From the NCBI GenBank assembly GCA_035376985.1, contig DAOSSA010000008.1:1-64000 (forward strand): a stretch of DNA of 64,000 nucleotides, in the 5' to 3' direction. Under the pieces are notes generated by a model that did no database searches, was not told the origin of the DNA, and saw only the letters and a program-made list of their open reading frames with translations. Position numbers and translations under genes: made by a program. The stretch's first letter is position 1. Each line of letters opens with the position of its first letter. The stretch comes from Brevifilum sp029548365. GTDB lineage: Bacteria > Chloroflexota > Anaerolineae > Anaerolineales > Anaerolineaceae. Shown piece by piece: positions 53,773-63,062 of the stretch.

Positions 53773-56700
53773 ATGCCTGCCCCGGAAGTCGTTCGCCAGC
53801 TTGTTGAGCGCTTTGAAGAACACAAACGCGCCTATCTATCGCCTGCTTATTTAGAAGCGCAACTGCGCCAGGAATTTCTCAACCCCTTCTTTGAAGCCCT
53901 TGGCTGGGATGTAGCCAACAAGCAGGGTTATGCTGTGCAGTACCGAGAGGTTGTCCACGAGGATTCGATCCACATCAAAGGCAGCCCGAATGCCAAAGCG
54001 CCTGATTATGCCTTCAGGCTGGGCGGGGTGCGCAAGTTCTTTGTTGAAGCCAAAAAACCCGCTGAGGATATCGAGAATACCCGCGAATATGCCTACCAGC
54101 TTAAGGTGTATGCCTGGAACCTGGGCTTACCACTTTCCATCCTGACCGATTTCGAGGGCTTTGCCGTCTATGATTGCCGCAATAAACCCAAACCCACCGA
54201 CAGCCCGGCTACGGGGCGGGTGATGTTCATCCGGTATGATGAATATATCGACCGTTGGGATGAGATTGCGGGCATTTTTTCGCCTGATGCGATCCGCAAG
54301 GGCGCCTTTGATCAGTACGCCGAGGATAATACCGCAAAAAAGGGCACCATCAAGGTGGATGATGCCTTTTTGCAGGAGATTGAAACCTGGCGTACCCTGT
54401 TGGCACGCAACATCGCCCTGCGCAATGAACAAATCACTAACGAACGCCAGTTAAACTACGCTGTGCAGATGACCATCAGTCGGGTCATCTTCCTGCGTAT
54501 TTGTGAAGATCGCGGCATTGAACCCCAGAACCAACTGCTCGAGCTGAGCCAGGGCAAGGAGATCTACCCACAATTGGTCGCCCTGTATATGAAAGCAGAC
54601 CAAAAATACAATTCCGGGTTGTTCCACTTTAGACCTGAGGTTGGCAAACCCAACAGTGTTGACACCTTCACGCCCGGGCTGATGATTGACGATAAGGTGA
54701 TTAAAACGATCATCCTTTCCCTGTATTACCCCTCACCCTATGTGTTTAAAGAAATCCCGGTGGAGATCCTCGGGCAGGTGTATGAACGCTTTTTAGGCAA
54801 GGTGATCCGCCTGACGCCCGCCCGCCACGCGAAGATCGAGGAAAAGCCCGAGGTGCGCAAAGCCGGCGGCGTGTATTACACCCCCAAGTACATTGTGGAC
54901 TATATTGTTGAAAATACCGTGGGCAAGCTGCTGGAGGATAAAACGCCGCAAGAGGCCGCCCAGTTGACGATCGTTGACCCGGCTTGCGGTTCAGGCTCGT
55001 TTTTGCTGGGCGCCTATCAGTACTTGCTGGACTGGCACGAGAGCTGGTACCTGGGGCACGACCCCGAGGGGTGGACGCGCGGCAAACAACCGGCGCTGGT
55101 CCACACGGCGGAGGGCGATTGGCGGCTGACCACCGAGGAGAAAAAACGCATCCTGCTGAACAATATCTACGGGGTGGATATCGACGCGCAGGCGGTGGAG
55201 GTGACCAAATTGAGCCTGCTGCTGAAGGTGCTGGAGGAGGAGACCGGGCAGCTGAGCCTGGGCTTTGAGCGCGCCCTGCCCGACCTGGGGGATAACATCA
55301 AGTGTGGCAACTCGCTGATTGGCTGGGATTATTTTGAGGGGCAGCTCATCCGCGATGAAAAAGAGGTTGAACGCGTCAATCCCTTTGACTGGCAGAGGGG
55401 CTTCCCTGCGGTGTTTGCAAAAGGTGGCTTTGATGCGGTGATTGGCAATCCGCCGTATCGTAGAGAGCTAGATTACAAAGAATTAATGGATGAAATTGCT
55501 AAATCCCCATTAGGAAAGAAATATCGAAGACCTCGGATGGACTTTTGGTATTACTTTGTCCATAGAGGATTAGAAATATTATGTGATCAAGGATTATTAT
55601 CATTCATTGTTAATTCTTATTGGATATCTGGGACAGGATCAGAAAAATTGATTAACACATTAAAAGATACAACACATATAGAAGAGATTTTCTTTTTAGG
55701 AAAGGCAAATGTGTTCAATTCTGTTTCTGGACAACATATGATATTTAGATTGAGGAAAAGAAGAAATAACGAAGCCACAACTGAAATAAAATTAATAGAA
55801 TTAACCAATGAAAAGAATGCTGAGCCTTTTTTTACAGGATCGGGAAAAATCAACAGATTTGCCAAAAAGAAAGAACATCTATATTTCCAGGGCAAGATTA
55901 ATATAATGCCATATCAAGGAGGATTATATTTAAAAATTTCGGAAAATTCAATTTCATTGGAGGATCTAGGAACTATAAGGCAAGGTATAGCTGAAAATCC
56001 ATCAATAATAAATAAAAGAACTAGTGAGAAATATAACCTAAAGAGTATGATAGGAAAAGGTGTATTTGTTTTATCTGAAGAAGAAATCTTCCATTTAAAT
56101 CTTCCATTTAATGAAAAACGCCTTTTACGAACCTACTATAGGTTGGAGGATATGGGTAGATATTATTTATCAGATGATCCCAAGTATTCTATTATTTATT
56201 CAACTAAAGAGACTTGCCCAAATATTAATAATTATCCAATTATCAAGGATCATCTCAGGCAATTTAAATCAATTATGGATGAAAGAAGGGAAACAAAAAA
56301 AGGTTCAATAAAATGGTGGCATCTTCATTGGCCAAGAGAGGAATCATTATGGAGATCTTCAAAAATATTATCAATACAAATGGGAAAACGACCTAGTTTC
56401 GTTCCAGCACTAGCGCAAACTTATGTGCCATTTAGTGTAAATGTCTTTGTACCTTATGAACAAACAAAAGATAATATCTATTATCTAACAGGGTTATTGA
56501 ATTCGAAATTATTATGGAACTGGTTTTCTCACAATGCTAAAAGACGAGGGGTAGGACTTGAAATAAATGGAAATGTGTTAAAACGAACACCCATACATGT
56601 TATTAACTTATCTAATAATTATGATAATGAATGTTACTTGCGTATTGTGTCACTGGTTGAACATATGTTAGAACTCCACAAACGCACTCCCCAAACCCCA

Positions 56701-56817
56701 CACGAGAAGCAACTTCTGCAGCGCGAAATTGACGCCACCGACGCCCAGATCGACCGCCTGGTGTACGAACTCTACGGACTGACCGAGGAGGAAATCAAAA
56801 TTGTGGAGGGGGAATAA
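53773..56817 (+). CDS. Type IIG restriction-modification enzyme (Eco57I/BREX-PglX-like class)
   Basis: 1014 residues in one chain. A PD-(D/E)xK nuclease domain is seen near the start: PDYAFRLGG (77-85) and FVEAKKP (Glu92, Lys94). A helical connector is followed by a gamma-class N6-adenine methyltransferase: motif X GGVYYTPKYIVDYI (about 366), motif I DPACGSGSFLLGAYQ (402), motif IV NPPY (559). The target-recognition region (about 565-965, TaqI-C-like) follows, then a coiled helix at the C terminus. One protein thus cuts and methylates the same site. No separate S, R or M gene is adjacent. The recognition region is AT-rich (55455-56675), unlike the GC-rich 5' half, which suggests exchange by recombination. 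Confidence 0.9.
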   Translation: MPAPEVVRQLVERFEEHKRAYLSPAYLEAQLRQEFLNPFFEALGWDVANKQGYAVQYREVVHEDSIHIKGSPNAKAPDYAFRLGGVRKFFVEAKKPAEDIENTREYAYQLKVYAWNLGLPLSILTDFEGFAVYDCRNKPKPTDSPATGRVMFIRYDEYIDRWDEIAGIFSPDAIRKGAFDQYAEDNTAKKGTIKVDDAFLQEIETWRTLLARNIALRNEQITNERQLNYAVQMTISRVIFLRICEDRGIEPQNQLLELSQGKEIYPQLVALYMKADQKYNSGLFHFRPEVGKPNSVDTFTPGLMIDDKVIKTIILSLYYPSPYVFKEIPVEILGQVYERFLGKVIRLTPARHAKIEEKPEVRKAGGVYYTPKYIVDYIVENTVGKLLEDKTPQEAAQLTIVDPACGSGSFLLGAYQYLLDWHESWYLGHDPEGWTRGKQPALVHTAEGDWRLTTEEKKRILLNNIYGVDIDAQAVEVTKLSLLLKVLEEETGQLSLGFERALPDLGDNIKCGNSLIGWDYFEGQLIRDEKEVERVNPFDWQRGFPAVFAKGGFDAVIGNPPYRRELDYKELMDEIAKSPLGKKYRRPRMDFWYYFVHRGLEILCDQGLLSFIVNSYWISGTGSEKLINTLKDTTHIEEIFFLGKANVFNSVSGQHMIFRLRKRRNNEATTEIKLIELTNEKNAEPFFTGSGKINRFAKKKEHLYFQGKINIMPYQGGLYLKISENSISLEDLGTIRQGIAENPSIINKRTSEKYNLKSMIGKGVFVLSEEEIFHLNLPFNEKRLLRTYYRLEDMGRYYLSDDPKYSIIYSTKETCPNINNYPIIKDHLRQFKSIMDERRETKKGSIKWWHLHWPREESLWRSSKILSIQMGKRPSFVPALAQTYVPFSVNVFVPYEQTKDNIYYLTGLLNSKLLWNWFSHNAKRRGVGLEINGNVLKRTPIHVINLSNNYDNECYLRIVSLVEHMLELHKRTPQTPHEKQLLQREIDATDAQIDRLVYELYGLTEEEIKIVEGE

Positions 56818-56829
56818 CCCTGTGCCTGG

Positions 56830-57006
56830 ACAAACTCTCCACCCTTCAGGGGGGGGAAATGACCGAAGACGGAAGACGGGACCCCGGTCTCCAGTCCCCG
56901 GTCATTGTGCCATTCACTCCCCTAATCCCTGGTTCCTGAGCGCCTAATACCTGTTCCCTAATTCCTGGTTCCTAATTCCTATTTCCTGAGCGCCACGCGC
57001 CACGCT
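56830..57006 (-). repeat. Degenerate intergenic repeat block A
   Basis: On the minus strand the stretch consists of short units like GGAATTAGG and GGAACCAGG, with GCGCTCAGGAA twice, then GTGAATGG and GACCGGGGACTGGAGACCGG. The same elements in the same order appear at 61938-62020, and GGAATCAGA-like units at 20024-20075. No ORF is supported. Confidence 0.6.
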
Positions 57007-57492
57007 CTACACAATTTTCTCAGTCCGCCCGGCCAGGTTGCGCAGTTGCTCCAACTGCCCGAGATGATAGCTGTGATGGTAAAAGAAGAAAAAGACCACA
57101 TAACCGCGGCGGCTCTTTCCTTGAAAGAACTCGATCTCTTCATCAAATTCTGCATCTTCCATCTTCGCCAGCCGCTCGGTGACGAGCGCGTTTAAGCGAA
57201 GGTAGGTGTCGACCAGCAAGTTCAGCTCCAGCACGCCAGGGCCATCACCCAGAACGGGCTGTGACCCGAACCCGTAGTGCTCCAGGTTGGGCAAGTCTGC
57301 CGGCGGTTCTGCGCCCAGGAATTGAAGGATATCGGCAAGGTTCCCCACCAGGTGACCCATGACCCAGTTCAGGCAGTTGCCGCCGGGCTGCGGTTGCAGC
57401 AGGCTGTCCGCATGGCTGAGTCCGTCCACCTGTTTGAGCATTAGATCCTGCTCTACAAGCAGCAAATTGGCTAAATCATTCTTGTTGATCAC
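57007..57492 (-). CDS. DinB-family protein
   Basis: 161 residues. It has the DinB/YfiT-like four-helix pattern: the N-terminal helix with LVEQDLMLKQVDGL, the metal-ligand-type His in NWVMGHLVGNLADIL, and the C-terminal pair in FFYHHSYHLGQLEQL. Members may act as metal-dependent thiol transferases; the substrate is unknown. The start is GTG 57492 with GGAGG 5 nt upstream. Confidence 0.85.
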   Translation of the reverse strand: MINKNDLANLLLVEQDLMLKQVDGLSHADSLLQPQPGGNCLNWVMGHLVGNLADILQFLGAEPPADLPNLEHYGFGSQPVLGDGPGVLELNLLVDTYLRLNALVTERLAKMEDAEFDEEIEFFQGKSRRGYVVFFFFYHHSYHLGQLEQLRNLAGRTEKIV

Positions 57493-57633
57493 GGTTCCTC
57501 CAATGAATTTTTATATTTTTTGTGTACAATACGCGGTTCGCTTCGCTCATTTTCTGTCAACACTGCCGTTCCATTGACCCTGTTTTAATATTATATCGAT
57601 ACAGTGAATATTTATAATCAACACAGCATTTGC

Positions 57634-58983
57634 TTACATGGCATGGTCAAAATAAAGCGGGTTAGAAATCAGCGCAGGCAGCGGCGGAACGCCGGGCAGG
57701 AAGGTGCGCCAGATCTCCACGCGCATGAAACCCGGCGCTGCCACCGGCAGCTCACAGCGGTATTCGCCATCCATCGGTGCGGTGAAGAAATCGACAATAT
57801 CGTCGGCGGTGATCAGCTTGAGAATGTCGCCCTTGTGCAAACCTCTAAAATCCAGGTTCACCGACTGACCGTTTGTAAAGGTCAGACTCTCACCCATGCG
57901 CGCATCCCCACAACGCATGTCCAGGGTCGGCCCCTCAGGCGAGAAGGTGATAAAACCGCAGCCGCTGCGTACCGCTTCCAGGATATCCGAGGCTGCATTG
58001 GATTGAGCATAGACACACATCGTCGGTCCGCCCAGGATCTGGAACAAGCGATCGCGGTGATAGTCGCTGCCGCCGCAAATGGGCACCTTCTTCCCTTCAG
58101 CCAGCCATCCCTGCCACAGGGCAAGCGAGCGCAGGTTAGACTCCCGCATCGGGCCGTTCCATATTTCAAGCGCGTCAAAGGGCAGCGCGTCCAGCTCAAA
58201 CGCCCACGGGCACGATTCTTCAAAGGGGTGGTTGAGGACGATCAACGCGCCGCGTTCACGGGCGGTGGCGAAGATTTTGCGGGTCTCTGCCAGGCTATTG
58301 GTGAAATAAGGCCCGTCATAGGGCTTGTCCACACCGATAAAATTGGCGTGCCCCAGGTAATGTGACCATTCCACCCCGGGGATCATTGTCAATCCAGCAA
58401 TATCAGGCAAGGCATCCTTGTTGACCATCTGGTTATGATCGGTAACAGCCACGAAGTTTAGATCGTGGCGCAGGGCATGGCGGCCCAGCTCTCCCAGGGT
58501 CAAAACGCCATCCGATGCCAGGGTGTGCGTATGCAGATCGCCCTTCAGCAGGCGCATGGCTTTTGGTATAAATTCAAGTTCGTACGTCACCTGTACGCCC
58601 TGTGGCGCAACCCGGTAGGCGCCGATCAAAATCTGCCAGGTCCCTGGCGCCAGGGACATCGCCCGATACCCGGGGGTGGCGTGGGCTTCGCTGATCGAGA
58701 TTTCCGTTTTATCCGAGCCCGACGCGCCCGCCTGGCTCCCATCAGGCGCAATTATTCCCAGGTCAATGACATTGACCTGGTCTCGCCCCGTGAACAGCCC
58801 AGCTTTCGTTTTCGTCTCGGGGTGGGTATGACGGGTATAACGATAACGGAGGTTCAGCGCGACGGTATGCGGCGGGACCTCAAAGGGCACGGTGATATAG
58901 TCACCCTGCCGTTCAGCTTCAATGAAAATCTCCATTGTGACTGAATTAAGACCGTATTTTTGTTTGATTTTTTCTGTCATCAT
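57634..58983 (-). CDS. CehA/McbA-type PHP metallohydrolase
   Basis: 449 residues. The N-terminal 170 residues are beta-rich. The PHP domain then starts with GDLHTHTLASDGVLTLGELG, NFVAVTDHNQM, WSHYLGHANFIG, LIVLNHPFEESCPWAF and SDYHRDRLFQ, keeping the His/Asp metal set. This group includes carbaryl/carbofuran hydrolases and many phosphoesterase-like enzymes of unknown substrate. It overlaps the end of the sugar-symporter gene by 4 nt, so the two probably share a function. Confidence 0.85.
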   Translation of the reverse strand: MMTEKIKQKYGLNSVTMEIFIEAERQGDYITVPFEVPPHTVALNLRYRYTRHTHPETKTKAGLFTGRDQVNVIDLGIIAPDGSQAGASGSDKTEISISEAHATPGYRAMSLAPGTWQILIGAYRVAPQGVQVTYELEFIPKAMRLLKGDLHTHTLASDGVLTLGELGRHALRHDLNFVAVTDHNQMVNKDALPDIAGLTMIPGVEWSHYLGHANFIGVDKPYDGPYFTNSLAETRKIFATARERGALIVLNHPFEESCPWAFELDALPFDALEIWNGPMRESNLRSLALWQGWLAEGKKVPICGGSDYHRDRLFQILGGPTMCVYAQSNAASDILEAVRSGCGFITFSPEGPTLDMRCGDARMGESLTFTNGQSVNLDFRGLHKGDILKLITADDIVDFFTAPMDGEYRCELPVAAPGFMRVEIWRTFLPGVPPLPALISNPLYFDHAM

Positions 58984-60302
58984 CCGTCCAAATAATTATC
59001 CAAACCTAACGTGTTATCTTCAGAAATACGGGGTTTCCGATCTTTAAAATCAATGAAGAAAGAAAACAGCAGGCTGATCAGCATCAGCACAAAGGGGAAC
59101 ACCGTCAGCAAAAAGCGGGAGGCATTACCGGGTTGGAGGCCGGGATTATCGCCACTTTCGAAGCCAAAGAAGATAAAGATCAGGTAGAAGGCTGCGCTGG
59201 TGAACAAGCCGCTCAGGCGGTTCATGAACCCGAGTGCGCTGGAGATGATCCCTTCACGGCGCAGGTTGTATTTTTCGGTGTCTTCATCCATTACCCGGGC
59301 GCCGATCAGATCCATGGTGGTGATCACGCCGGCAAAACCAAAACCGACAAATGCCGCGCTGATGATGGCTGTGATCAGCGAGTTGGCAAAAAACAGGGGA
59401 ACATAAGCCAGCGCCAGGGTGCCCAGGGCAGCACGCCAGACCAACATAAGGTCATATTTTCGCACGAAGCTCGCCCAGATGGCGACGCTGGCAATGGCGA
59501 TCAACAGCACCGAGGCAAACAGGATGGTGGCTTGCGCATCGGGAATTTCCAGGCGGTATTTCACAAAGAAGGGTAACGCTGCCAGCACCAGGGACATGGC
59601 GGCACTGTAAAACGCATTGGCTAACCCGGCAATCCAGAATTTGCGGTTGATGAACAGGCTTTTTAAGCTGTGCCACAGTTGGGGTTTCTCTTCTTCCTCC
59701 GTAACTTCCTTTTCCTTGCTGGTCAGCGACATGTAAAGGATCACCGCCCCACCCAGGATGCCATAGACGATCGAGGTCCAGCCGTAACCGATCCAACCGG
59801 TCACCATAGGCGTCAGCGCAATGCTGATGATCATCGCCACCAGTTGAAAAGCCTGGCGCAAGGCATTGGTTTTAGCCCGACTGGCATCATCCGGGAAGAT
59901 CTCCGGGAAAAGCGCGCCATAATTGGCGTTGATGACCGAATCGAGGGTGCCGGTGAAGATGTAGAACAACATCGCGTACGCAAACAGGGCTTCCCCGCTG
60001 TGAAAAGCCGGCGGATTATAAAAGGCAATTAATCCCAGCACCAGCAGGGGTGTGCCGATCACCAGCCACGGACGACGGCGGCCCCATTTTGAGCGGGTGC
60101 GATCCGACAAAAAGCCGTAAACCGGGTTGTCAAGGGCGTCAATAAAAGTGTAAATGAACAAAACTAAGGCCCACTGGGTGGTTTTTAAGCCCAACTGGTC
60201 AACATAATAAATGGCTGCATAAGTTTTGAGCATATTGATCGGTATGGACGTGCCAAACATACCGATGGCATAATTAAATGATTTCCAGCGTTCGGTTTTC
60301 AT
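58980..60302 (-). CDS. GPH-family (MelB-like) cation:sugar symporter
   Basis: 440 residues with 12 membrane segments. The GPH landmarks are FNYAIGMFGTSIPINML at the N terminus and DPVYGFLSDRTRSKWGRRRPW-like loop (here ALDNPVYGFLSDRTRSKWGR). Family members import melibiose, glucuronides, xylosides or related sugars with Na+ or H+. ATG 60302 is chosen: GGAGA lies upstream and a TATAAT at 60355-60360 would overlap the longer reading to 60356. It is translationally coupled to the PHP hydrolase. Confidence 0.88.
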   Translation of the reverse strand: MKTERWKSFNYAIGMFGTSIPINMLKTYAAIYYVDQLGLKTTQWALVLFIYTFIDALDNPVYGFLSDRTRSKWGRRRPWLVIGTPLLVLGLIAFYNPPAFHSGEALFAYAMLFYIFTGTLDSVINANYGALFPEIFPDDASRAKTNALRQAFQLVAMIISIALTPMVTGWIGYGWTSIVYGILGGAVILYMSLTSKEKEVTEEEEKPQLWHSLKSLFINRKFWIAGLANAFYSAAMSLVLAALPFFVKYRLEIPDAQATILFASVLLIAIASVAIWASFVRKYDLMLVWRAALGTLALAYVPLFFANSLITAIISAAFVGFGFAGVITTMDLIGARVMDEDTEKYNLRREGIISSALGFMNRLSGLFTSAAFYLIFIFFGFESGDNPGLQPGNASRFLLTVFPFVLMLISLLFSFFIDFKDRKPRISEDNTLGLDNYLDG

Positions 60303-60354
60303 GAGGCGGTCTCCTTTGGTATTATGAGGAATTAAAGAATTGGTTTCACGATCC

Positions 60355-60360
60355 ATTATA
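60355..60360 (-). promoter_or_regulatory. -10 box of the symporter-PHP operon
   Basis: TATAAT on the minus strand, 53 nt before ATG 60302. No -35 of good match is seen. Confidence 0.4.
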
Positions 60361-60423
60361 TGTGCAATGATAGTTTTTTATTTTAATCAGCAATACATTT
60401 TTCACATCAAGTCTGCCCGCTGA

Positions 60424-61800
60424 TTAAACCCATGCCAGCCTGGCAATGAAATGCCGCAGCAGTTCCGGCGCCCAGGTGATCTCCAGTCCGCGCAGATCTG
60501 CGGCATTTTTTACCACTTCGCGAGCGACCTCGCCCACGTAGTCCAGGTGGCTGCGGGTATACACCCGGCGCGGGATGGCAAACCGCACCAACTCGTTGGG
60601 CGCAGGGATCACCTCACCGGTGAGCGGATCGGGGTGCGAGAACATCAAGCTGCCGATCTCCACCGTACGTACGCCCCCCGCGATGTAGAGCTGATTTGCC
60701 AGGGCAACGCCTGGGAATTGAGCGGGTGGAATATGGGGCAGGGTGTGGGCTGCATCCACGTAGACCGCATGACCGCCGGTGGGCTGGTAGACTTGCAACC
60801 CGGCAGATTGGAGCACCTCACCCAGGTAGCGAGTATGGCGCTCACGGTAGTCGAGGTAATCCTCACTGATGCCCTCATGCAACCCGACCGCAATCGCTTC
60901 CAGGTCACGCCCTGTCAGGCCGCCGTAGGTGATAAAGCCCTCCTGGATGATCAAATGTTGAGCCAATTTCAGTTTCAGGTCTTCATCACGGCAGGCAATA
61001 AATCCGCCCATATTGACGATGGCATCTTTTTTGGCGCTCATCGTACAGCCGTCGGCATAAGAAAACATCTCCAATGCAATTTCAGCCACAGGACGGTCGG
61101 CATAGCCGGGCTCGCGCTGCTTGATAAACCAGGCATTCTCGCTGAAACGGCAGGCGTCGAAGAAGAAGGGGATCCCGTAGCGGCGGTAGACCTCGGAAGT
61201 GGCTTTAATATTTTCCATCGATACGGGCTGACCGGCGGCAGAGTTATTGGTGACCGTCAGCATGCCAATTGGGATGTTTTCAACGCCCGTTTGGTCAATA
61301 AAACGCTCTAACTTGTCCAGGTCCATATTCCCTTTGAAGGGTAAAAGGCTGTCAGGGTCGGATGCTTCATCCACCGCCAGGTCGACCGGGTTGGCATTCA
61401 ATGCCAGCAGGTTGGCCTGGGTGGTGTCGAAGTGGCGGTTGTTGGGCACCGATTGACCGGGTTTTACCAGGGTTTTAAAGAGAATGCCTTCAGCGCCGCG
61501 GCCCTGATGCGTGGGCAGCACGCAGGGAAAACCGAGCACCTCCCGAACGGCAGCTTCGAAATGGGCGAAGCTGCGCGCACCGCCATAAGCCTCATCGCCA
61601 ACCATCATCGCCGACCACTGCCGGTCGCTCATGGCGTTGGTGCCGGAATCGGAAAGAAAGTCGATAAACACATCCTCGGCGGGCACCCCGAAGAGGTTGT
61701 TGTGGGCAAAAGCCAGGATGCTTTCGCGCTCGGCGCGGGTGGTTTGTTTGATCGGTTCAACAACTTTGATGCGAAAGGGTTCAACAAAGGGGATCGTCAT
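60424..61800 (-). CDS. tnaA: Tryptophanase (beta-eliminating lyase)
   Basis: 458 residues, normal length. The PLP-binding Lys lies in MSAKKDAIVNMGGF (about residue 258); upstream are THQGRGAEGIL and TVTNNSAAGQPVSM. It splits L-tryptophan to indole, pyruvate and ammonia. The close relative tyrosine phenol-lyase has MERG where this protein has VEIG (about 379), matching tryptophanases, so Trp specificity is preferred. GGAGG precedes the ATG. No tnaC-type leader is seen in the 120 nt upstream, and no tryptophan permease is adjacent. Confidence 0.92.
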   Translation of the reverse strand: MTIPFVEPFRIKVVEPIKQTTRAERESILAFAHNNLFGVPAEDVFIDFLSDSGTNAMSDRQWSAMMVGDEAYGGARSFAHFEAAVREVLGFPCVLPTHQGRGAEGILFKTLVKPGQSVPNNRHFDTTQANLLALNANPVDLAVDEASDPDSLLPFKGNMDLDKLERFIDQTGVENIPIGMLTVTNNSAAGQPVSMENIKATSEVYRRYGIPFFFDACRFSENAWFIKQREPGYADRPVAEIALEMFSYADGCTMSAKKDAIVNMGGFIACRDEDLKLKLAQHLIIQEGFITYGGLTGRDLEAIAVGLHEGISEDYLDYRERHTRYLGEVLQSAGLQVYQPTGGHAVYVDAAHTLPHIPPAQFPGVALANQLYIAGGVRTVEIGSLMFSHPDPLTGEVIPAPNELVRFAIPRRVYTRSHLDYVGEVAREVVKNAADLRGLEITWAPELLRHFIARLAWV

Positions 61801-62248
61801 AAAAAACCTCCTGAAGTGGGTCGGTGCCGATTAGCCTCGATACCGTAGTGGATGCAGGTTGACTACTGCCCTTATTATAATGGCTCTCCACAGCGGGAGA
61901 GCAGGTTTAATTGCGCAATATTGGTTATCCGTGATTTGGGAATAGGTGAATGGTGAATAGTGAGTGGTGAATAGTGAATGGGCGTAGAGTAGACCGGGGA
62001 CGGAAGACTGAAGACCGGAAATAGAAAATCCCATCGTAGGGGCGGACTTTCGCGTAGCACTCCCTGTGCCAACTCGAATATTCCTGCAGGCAGCATTATC
62101 TAAAAAAACTTTGGTTGTGTTGTTTCATCCTACACACTTTTGTATAGGATAAAATAAACGCGTGATACCGTAGTGCAAAGAATGGACAATGGATAATGAA
62201 AGATGAATATCAAAATTAAAAGATTGAACCCTTGAAACACCACTGAAA
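61801..62248. repeat. Intergenic region with degenerate repeat block B
   Basis: No gene is supported. TATAAT on the minus strand at 61874-61879 may serve tnaA. From 61938 to 62020 the plus strand holds GGTGAATAGTGA-type units (five copies), then GACCGGGGACGGAAGACTGAAGACCGG, related to block A at 56830-57006. Confidence 0.55.
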
Positions 62249-62497
62249 GTGAAATCGGTTTTCTGCTTTGTAATTCCACCCGATATGCAAAGAAAAGGTA
62301 TTGCAACAAGACTGCTTGAACGTGTATGCGAAGATGCGAAAGCAGAGGAATTTGATTGTGTCGAGAGTTATCCTAAAAAAGAATTTATAAATGTCGCGCG
62401 TAATTTTATGGGCCCAGCAAAAATGTACGAAAAGTTAGGCTTCTCCGTTGTTGATGAGATGAATGGCGAGTTTGTCATGCGAAAATGGTTGAAATGA
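62249..62497 (+). pseudogene. C-terminal fragment of a GNAT acetyltransferase
   Basis: 82 residues. It begins near motif A (PPDMQRKGIATRLLERVCED) and continues to YEKLGFSVVDEMNGEFVMRK, the end of a GNAT domain. The N-terminal half, about 70-80 residues, is missing, and the upstream sequence in this frame soon meets stops. The only start is a GTG without a ribosome-binding site, so it is most likely a decayed gene. Confidence 0.6.
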
Positions 62498-62504
62498 GGG
62501 GAAC

Positions 62505-62600
62505 ATGATTATGAAAGGCAAAGATTTCGAGGTCAAGATGATCCACGGCCACCAGGTCGCCAAAACAGCGGGTCAAACCTTCAACTTTAATCATCGGTGA
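62505..62600 (+). other. Possible 31-residue ORF or gene remnant
   Basis: ATG 62505 (or 62511) to TGA 62598-62600, beginning 8 nt after the GNAT fragment stop, with GGGGAAC before it. The peptide includes KGKDFEVKMIHGHQVAKTAG. It does not match a family I know and may be a further remnant of the locus. The following 62601-62708 shows nothing. Confidence 0.25.
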
Positions 62601-62708
62601 ACCATTCATCTTTTTATTCCAGGCGGTTTAACAGGGACACAGCGGATCAATAAGCGCCAACGCTGGCGTTGTTTTACGCCGCTAACCCGCACATCAGTAA
62701 GCGCTGAA

Positions 62709-62996
62709 CTAAACCTCATCTTCTGGCTCGCTGGCATTCGTTTCAGCCTGTACCCCGCGTAATGTCCGCCGAACGACCAAATACACGCACACCAACGCAA
62801 TGGGAGCACTGCCAACCAGTAAAATCAGGGTCCAGCGCGGGAATGTTTCCAGCCGTAAATCCAGCCACAACCCTACCAGGATGGCAATTGTCGCCATGGT
62901 AAAGGTCAGGCAGCCCGATTGAAGCGGGACCAATGGCGCCCGGCTGGGGTTGCGCCGCAGCGCTGTTTTTGGCTCAAGATGATTATTTTCATTCAT
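62709..62996 (-). CDS. AtpZ/AtpI-like small membrane protein
   Basis: 95 residues with two membrane segments (FTMATIAILVGLWLDLRLET and LILLVGSAPIALVCVYLVV). The GLWLD with a following short loop and an arginine after TM2 resembles the AtpZ/ATPase_gene1 proteins found before F-type ATP synthase genes. No ATP synthase gene follows; this is the last gene of a minus-strand run, so the assignment is tentative. Confidence 0.6.
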   Translation of the reverse strand: MNENNHLEPKTALRRNPSRAPLVPLQSGCLTFTMATIAILVGLWLDLRLETFPRWTLILLVGSAPIALVCVYLVVRRTLRGVQAETNASEPEDEV

Positions 62997-63062
62997 AGGT
63001 TAACCTCAGTTAAATAACGCTCATAGCTTATTACGACGGCAAAGCTTGATCAACACCCATCC

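Noticed and set aside
54984..55268. Second plus-strand ORF inside the restriction-modification gene
   Set aside because: It is a GC-driven open frame in the methyltransferase core, with no motifs and no ribosome-binding site.
53773..56817. BREX or DISARM defence island around the large methyltransferase
   Set aside because: No pglZ, brxL, helicase or other defence genes flank it; the fused nuclease domain fits a solitary type IIG enzyme.
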